Shown: piece by piece, positions 59,334 to 64,000 of the stretch
How positions within the stretch are numbered: the stretch's first letter is position 1
How the letters are laid out: each line of letters opens with the position of its first letter
Assembly (NCBI GenBank): GCA_026874595.1
Contig: CM049313.1
Coordinates: forward strand, 34,189,159-34,253,158
DNA from: Sipunculus nudus
Lineage: Eukaryota > Annelida > Sipuncula > Golfingiida > Sipunculidae
DNA length: 64,000 nt
Direction of reading: 5' to 3'
Notes under the pieces: generated by a model
Database searches by the model: none
Seen by the model: only the letters and a program-made list of their open reading frames with translations
Told to the model about the DNA's origin: nothing
Position numbers and translations under genes: made by a program

Positions 59334-59962
59334 ATGGCGCCCAAAATCACCGGCTGCTGACTCTCTTGGAGCTGCCATGTAATTCCGAGGTAACACCTGT
59401 TCGGCTCTGGCTTTTTCCCGGCATGCTTTCTCGCTCTTTTGATTTTTTTTCTCTCTCTGGCCTTTTTCGTCTTCTGGGGGTGTTTTTCTAGGTTGTCATT
59501 TTTTGTCATGTTGCCCTCCTTTATATTTTCACATTTTTGGATAGTTTATAGGTGCTTTCGGTGTATTTTGGCCTGGTGTGTCCTCTTGGATTCGTGTCCG
59601 CCCTGTTGTTTCTCTCCTTCGCTAGGGGGAGGGATTTAGCGGATATATTGTGGTCTCTTCAAGGCCTATTCACGGGGCAATAATGAAGTAAAACAGTAAA
59701 ATTTTCATTCATTAATTTTTATCTTAGAATGTCAACCATTGGCTTTTCTCTTTATTATTAATGGGATTACTGGCGTAATATTATTTCTTGGGAGACCCAT
59801 TCGGGGCCTTGGTGGCATGCAGCAGCTATAGCTCATGTGGGTCTGGTAAGCTATCACCTGGGCAGCATCCTGCTGCCAAGAGATAGTGAGCCTTTTATCC
59901 TTAGAAATAAAAGAATATAATTCCGTACTAATAATAGTTGATAATTTGCTTTAAAAGTCATC

Positions 59963-60793
59963 ATGGCTTCAGTAGATGAAAAGAAATCTATCTTGCGTAG
60001 ATATACTAAGGATTATATTGTTCAATTATGTGAACACAATCATTTAGATCTGTCTGATTTGAAGAGCATATTGATGCTTTACTAGAAATTCCTGACATGA
60101 AAGAGCCTGTTATATATCTTAAGGGTATGTCAGATATTTCTCTCCAGTCAGTCCTTAATGAGATGGAAAAGCATAGGAAAGAGGATAATGATAGATTTAT
60201 GAATATTCTTGAGAAGATGATGGTTTAACAATCATGTAGTCAATCCCATGTCAAGATTAAAGAAATGACTTAACTGACAGAGGTGATATCCACTATTGGA
60301 TTAAAACTTTGAGAATTTGGTTGATATATATCATATTCCTAAAAGTGAGTGGAGTCATTATTTAGAACCATATCTTACTGGCAATGCTCAGCAGGCCTAT
60401 CATTCACTTTCCCAGAAAGAACTAAGGGATTATGATAAGGTTATCCATACCATCTTGCACAGATATCAATTAACGCCTAGAGCTTATCGCCTTAAATTTA
60501 GGAATGAGGCAAAGAAATCTGATGAAACCTTCCTTTCGTGTGTTTCGAGGTTGGAAGAATATTTCTTTAGATGGGTACAACCTAGTGATAGATTAATGGA
60601 AGATGAGGGAATCACAGCTATCTTTGATAAGCTGATTATAGATCAAATATTACATTCTGTGGCTAATGACAACTTGAAATTTAAGTTGGTGGAAAGGGAA
60701 GGATTAACAGTCAGAGAATTAGCTGGCATTGCAGATGATCATGTTCTGCAGAAAAAAATGATGATAAAGGAAAAGACATTCAAAAGACCTTAA
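59963..60793 (+). pseudogene. Gypsy gag remnant
   Basis: ATG at 59963 starts MASVDEKKSILRRYTKDYIV, followed by a frameshift near 60060, a stop at the end of EKMMV (60226-60228) and another shift. The longest clean part, 60317-60793, has the capsid-like pattern SEWSHYLEPYLTGNAQQAYH, LTPRAYRLKFRNEAKK and WVQPSDRLMED, resembling capsid helices of invertebrate Gypsy and SCAN-like proteins. It packages element RNA in an intact relative; here it is non-functional. Confidence 0.6.
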
Positions 60794-60937
60794 ACAAGCT
60801 ATGCTTACAAGGGACCTGGATTTAAGCCTAAAAATCAGATAAGAAAGATTTTGATAACAAAACCTCAGTTAATTCCAGGGCTATTCCAAAGAATACTTTT
60901 CAATATAAATCAGAAGGCAGAGGAAGATTCTCTTCGG

Positions 60938-60982
60938 CTTGTTTCTCTGTGGTGAATTAGGTCATATTCAAAGAAATTGCCC
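60938..60982 (+). pseudogene. Gag zinc knuckle (CCHC), frameshifted
   Basis: After allowing one base of slippage near 60945 the reading C-x2-C-GELG-H-IQRN-C appears, the C-x2-C-x4-H-x4-C knuckle that binds element RNA. The frame break means no intact product. Confidence 0.55.
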
Positions 60983-61189
60983 TAACAAACAAAAAACAAA
61001 GAAATTCTCCTGTAAAATCTGAACCAACTGATAAATGACTATGCCATTCTTCAAAATCATTAAATGTTCATGCCAAAAAAATTATTCTAAAATTCAAGGT
61101 TCATACTAAAGAGTTTATTCCTAAATTGAAAAATAAGAGTAATAATTGTTCTTTATTTTCATCTAATAAATTTGCATCAGTTTCCCAAA

Positions 61190-61520
61190 TGGACCCTTAG
61201 TAGCACTTAAAGTAAATGGTCAGGAATGCTATGGTTTGGTAGATTCTGGATCTTCTGTAGCAATGATCAGAGAGGACTTGTGTCATGATTTAAATCTTAC
61301 TGTTGTTCAGAAGAAGAATCCGATTTGAGGTGGTTTGAAGGATCAGAGTTCTAAGCTATTGGATATGTTATGGTTGATCTAGAGTGTGTTAGATTTTCTC
61401 ACCAGTTTGAATGTATAGTAACTCCCACATCTCCAACCTCCAATGATATTAGGGAATGATTGTTGTGTAAGTGATGGTTTGGATATTGATTTGCTAATCA
61501 AAGTATATGGTCCGAAAAAA
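61190..61520 (+). pseudogene. Retropepsin-type protease remnant
   Basis: LVALKVNGQECYGLVDSGSS has the D-S-G catalytic motif (61239-61256). Further on ILGNDCCVSDGLDIDL matches the second conserved block of Gypsy proteases (I-L-G-x-D). A stop and a frameshift separate the two. Confidence 0.6.
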
Positions 61521-61775
61521 AATCAGCCTCTAGTCAAATGGCCCTTAGTTGGAACACAAAATACATTATTTGGAACTCCAGATACATTTTCTAAAACTCT
61601 AAGCAAGTCTAAAAAAATAGAACCTGAAACAATTGATGAAAATTTGGAAAATGCAAATAGAATAGAAGGGTTTCAGAATACTAGTATGTGCAAAATGTAT
61701 ATTTGGAGAATTTTCGGATGTTATAACAGAAAAATCTGGTTGGACTGATCCAGTTGAACATGAAATTTTTCCACT

Positions 61776-62170
61776 CTTGACAGAAATCTGGATACTGGCA
61801 AGTGAAATTAAAACCTGAACATAGAGAAATTACTGCATCCTCTTCGGGACAGAATTTATATCAATTTAAAGTTCTCGCCTTCGGATTAGTCTATAGACCC
61901 GCAATATTTCAGACGTCAGTAGAAAAAGTTCTGAAAGATTGTCTTGGCCGAAATTGTTATGTTTATCGTGATGATATTGTCATTTACTCATCAGATATAC
62001 AAAAACATGTCAGTGACCTAAAAAAGTTCTTGAAAAAATCAGACAAGCAGGATTAACAATAAATCCAAAGAAAAGTAAATTTTTCCAAACAGAATTAATA
62101 TATTTAGGACACTGCATCTCTGGAAAAGGTATTTCCACAAACCAAGAAAAGTTAAAGCCATCAAAAAAAT
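61776..62170 (+). pseudogene. Reverse transcriptase remnant lacking its N-terminal part
   Basis: The sequence enters RT abruptly at KSGYWQVKLKPEHREITA, after protease-linker sequence with no RT fingers. It then shows FKVLAFGLVYRPAIFQ (F-G-L), the active-site YRDDIVIYS (Y-x-D-D, 61964-61981) and NPKKSKFFQTELIYLGHCIS in a shifted frame. Missing upstream blocks imply a deletion near 61750-61780. Confidence 0.7.
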
Positions 62171-62173
62171 TTC

Positions 62174-62750
62174 TTGCTCCTACAAAATAAAAAAGATCTG
62201 GAAAGATTTTTAGGCATGTGTGGTTGGTATTCCAAATATATCCCTAAATATTCTACTACAGCAGAACCTCTCAATAATCTTCGGAGGAAAGATGTAAATT
62301 TGAATTGGACAAAGGATTGTGAACAAGCCTTTAATCAGTTGAAAGATATATTAGGGTCACCCCTTTGTTTATCCTTTCCTGATCCCAATGGTGATAAATT
62401 TGAAATACACACTGATGCTAGTGGTGTCGGAATTGGATATTCTTTTAATCAATATCATAATGGACAATAAGGAAATATTAGCTTTGCTAGCAGAACTTTG
62501 ACTCCTGTTGAAAGACGATATAGTACTATAATGACAGAGAAATCTTAGCAGAATTTTGGAGTATGGAAAAATGGAGACCTAGTGATTTCTGATTATCAGA
62601 CACTTTCATGGCTTTTCAAGAATCAAAAAGAATTAAATGGTAGACTGTATCGTTGGGCTCTTCAAATTCAAGAATTCAATTTTGAGGTTCGGTATTGACC
62701 AGGAAAATTACATGTTGTCCTGATACTCTGTCATGTGATACCAGATTTAA
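62174..62750 (+). pseudogene. RNase H remnant
   Basis: RT connection FLGMCGWYSKYIPKYSTTAE, then FEIHTDASGVGIGY with the first RNase H aspartate. SFASRTLTPVERRYST and SDYQTLSWLFKNQKELNGRL with a following YRWALQIQEFNFEVRY lead to a terminal PDTLS. Three or more stops and shifts interrupt it. Confidence 0.68.
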
Positions 62751-62802
62751 TTCTATTATGCCAGTTGGAGGGGGATTAGATCAAAATCAGAATCACGGTA
62801 AA

Positions 62803-62950
62803 TGTGAATCCCGTGATTGTATCAGACCTACAGGAGACGTGACAGATTGGGTCCAGTGTGATCAATGTGACCGTTGGTTTCATGATATATGTGTATATAA
62901 ATATTGATCCCACCTTAACTAGTGAATTGGATTTTGTCTGTTCCATATGT
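62803..62950 (+). pseudogene. PHD-finger domain inside the Gypsy polyprotein
   Basis: C-ESRD-C...WVQ-C-DQ-C-DRWF-H-DI-C followed, after one frameshift near 62890, by DFV-C-SI-C. This is the Cys4-His-Cys3 zinc-binding order with the W-x-x-C-D-x-C-x-x-W-F-H core usual for PHD fingers, which read histone H3 tails. It sits after RNase H and before the sequence QELLQMQKQYPVLGLVIRYL, which resembles the lead-in to integrase. An accidental host-gene capture is possible, but the position suggests a domain of the element. Confidence 0.65.
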
Positions 62951-63290
62951 AACTATTCTCAGGCGCCCGTTTCTAATCGAGACGCTAGACCCACTATGGA
63001 GTTTAGGAATATTCCCAGTTCCTTACCTAATAATCAAGAACTCTTACAAATGCAAAAACAATATCCTGTGCTAGGTTTAGTTATAAGATATTTACAGGGT
63101 GAGAGAGATCTTGAAAGAAGACTGAGAAATTAGCGAGTCAGTGTCAGTTGTCTTGTTTTCTTTATCTTCAGACCCGTGACGGATATAAGATTTGGATTCC
63201 GCTGGAAATCGCAAGACCTAAATGTAGTGATGTTCACTGTGAAAAAAATAATGGTTTATATGATGTTTATTGTAATCTTTCATTCTTTTT
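62951..63290 (+). pseudogene. Integrase lead-in remnant, core missing
   Basis: LLQMQKQYPVLGLVIRYLQG and ERDLERRLRN resemble the stretch before the integrase zinc-binding domain. The H-H-C-C and D-D-E parts are absent; only about 150 bp lie between here and the polypurine tract. Confidence 0.4.
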
Positions 63291-63305
63291 CAAGGGTGGA
63301 GAGAT

Positions 63306-63641
63306 TGTAATGATTATGGCGACACCTGGAGTCAAATATTGGTATTAACACGTAAACCCTTGTATTAAAACGTGTATTGCTAGAGGCGATATCTGCAGGC
63401 AGGGTAATTGTATTAATGTATTCATAAAAACAGGTAGAGCAGGGATAAGACCGGATTAAATGTTGCATGTTCTTTTGTCTTACTATAGAGCCAGTTCGCA
63501 TGCGCGTAGTTCATGTCCCAGGTATTCTTAAAATTTTTAGTCAGATTGTACTCGAGCCGGGGCGAAATAAAGATCTTTAAATCTCTGCTGGAGTCCGTTG
63601 ACAGAATGTTTGTGTGAGAAAGAAAACACCTAAAACGATGT
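63306..63641 (+). repeat. Probable 3' LTR
   Basis: A purine-rich aagggtggagagat (63292-63305) precedes TGTAATGATTATGG, fitting polypurine tract plus LTR start. gaaataaagatctttaaatc (63567) supplies a poly(A) signal, followed by the block shared with the left LTR. The exact 3' boundary is uncertain. Confidence 0.45.
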
Positions 63642-64000
63642 AACCCCCCACACGGCCTATTATAAGGAACAAGGAGACTAATACAGAAGTTTTTTTCGGT
63701 TTTTCATTATTATTTTTTTTTGTGTGTAGGGGTAGGCTTATTTGATGCTATGTATAGAATAGTGTTGAAATTTATATTATTTAATAAATTTTAGATTAAT
63801 AGAAAATTTAGGGGCTACTTGTCACAATATATTTGGTATAGTTTTATTCTAGATATTAATTTGACAGTTAAACAATTTGCAGACAGATGGCGTTGCAATA
63901 AATACAGGGTGCACAGAGTTGCATATCTTTCCCTATAACAACATCGCTAAATCCATGACCTCCCTTTTCAGGAATGTCATAGACCTGCATGAGCACTTAC
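63642..64000. other. Sequence after the Gypsy element, nothing recognised
   Basis: AT-rich flank without coding potential or known repeats. Confidence 0.3.

Larger units (their letters stand above)
59278..63641 (+). mobile_element. Degenerate Gypsy-type LTR retrotransposon with internal deletions
   Basis: The left boundary is an LTR end-like stretch (gctggattccgttgtcagaa, 59280-59333) followed by tggcgcccaaaat at 59335, which resembles a tRNA primer-binding site. A matching stretch, ctggagtccgttgacagaat, closes the right LTR at 63584-63640. Between them the order is gag, zinc knuckle, protease, RT, RNase H, PHD finger and the start of the integrase region: Gypsy (Ty3) order, RT before integrase. 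Frames are broken throughout. The first part of RT and most of integrase are missing. Confidence 0.7.

Overview
This is eukaryotic DNA, AT-rich and intron-rich, with about 98% non-coding sequence. The organism is most likely a marine mollusc, probably a bivalve. That is inferred from the dispersed repeats, which open with a hairpin and run into CCGTCCGTCC-type tracts, from a tRNA-derived SINE, from a Gypsy/LINE/MITE-rich landscape, and from a melatonin-receptor-like GPCR of lophotrochozoan style. No species can be named from sequence alone.

Two host genes are supported, both on the + strand. (1) The last two coding exons of a lysosomal glucosylceramidase (GBA, glycoside hydrolase family 30) lie at 481-597 and 22658-22757, separated by a 22-kb intron. 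(2) A complete five-exon class A GPCR of the melatonin-receptor type lies at 43488-58303. Its splice sites are all in phase and give a 370-residue receptor with every expected landmark (GN in TM1, LALAD in TM2, an NRY box, CWTP in TM6 and an N-W-x-x-Y variant of NPxxY).

The rest is mobile and repetitive DNA. The GBA intron holds a SINE, Harbinger-like MITEs (one nested in another), long hairpin-headed repeats, and tandem modules that keep re-using a palindrome, GGTGGCGCCACCT. It also holds an apparently intact 3.05-kb pogo-type DNA transposon (11400-14454) with an uninterrupted 444-aa transposase, 26-bp inverted repeats and a TA target duplication; neighbouring repeat copies show the empty site. 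The 20.7 kb between the two genes has microsatellites, a hAT MITE with a perfect 8-bp target duplication, a minus-strand solo LTR with a TATA box, a 48-bp minisatellite and Helitron-like termini. GPCR intron 2 is a stack of dead retroelements: a minus-strand LINE with an APE endonuclease, interrupted by a Gypsy gag fragment (17-bp flanking repeats) and by a plus-strand LINE 3' end (14-bp target duplication). GPCR intron 3 carries a hairpin-headed repeat with six almost identical 211-bp units.

Downstream of the GPCR (59.3-63.6 kb) is a decayed Gypsy retrotransposon with gag, zinc knuckle, protease, RT, RNase H and, unusually, a PHD finger between RNase H and the start of the integrase region. 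No rRNA, tRNA, CRISPR or operon-like structure was found, and no functional system beyond the two genes and the mobile elements is visible.
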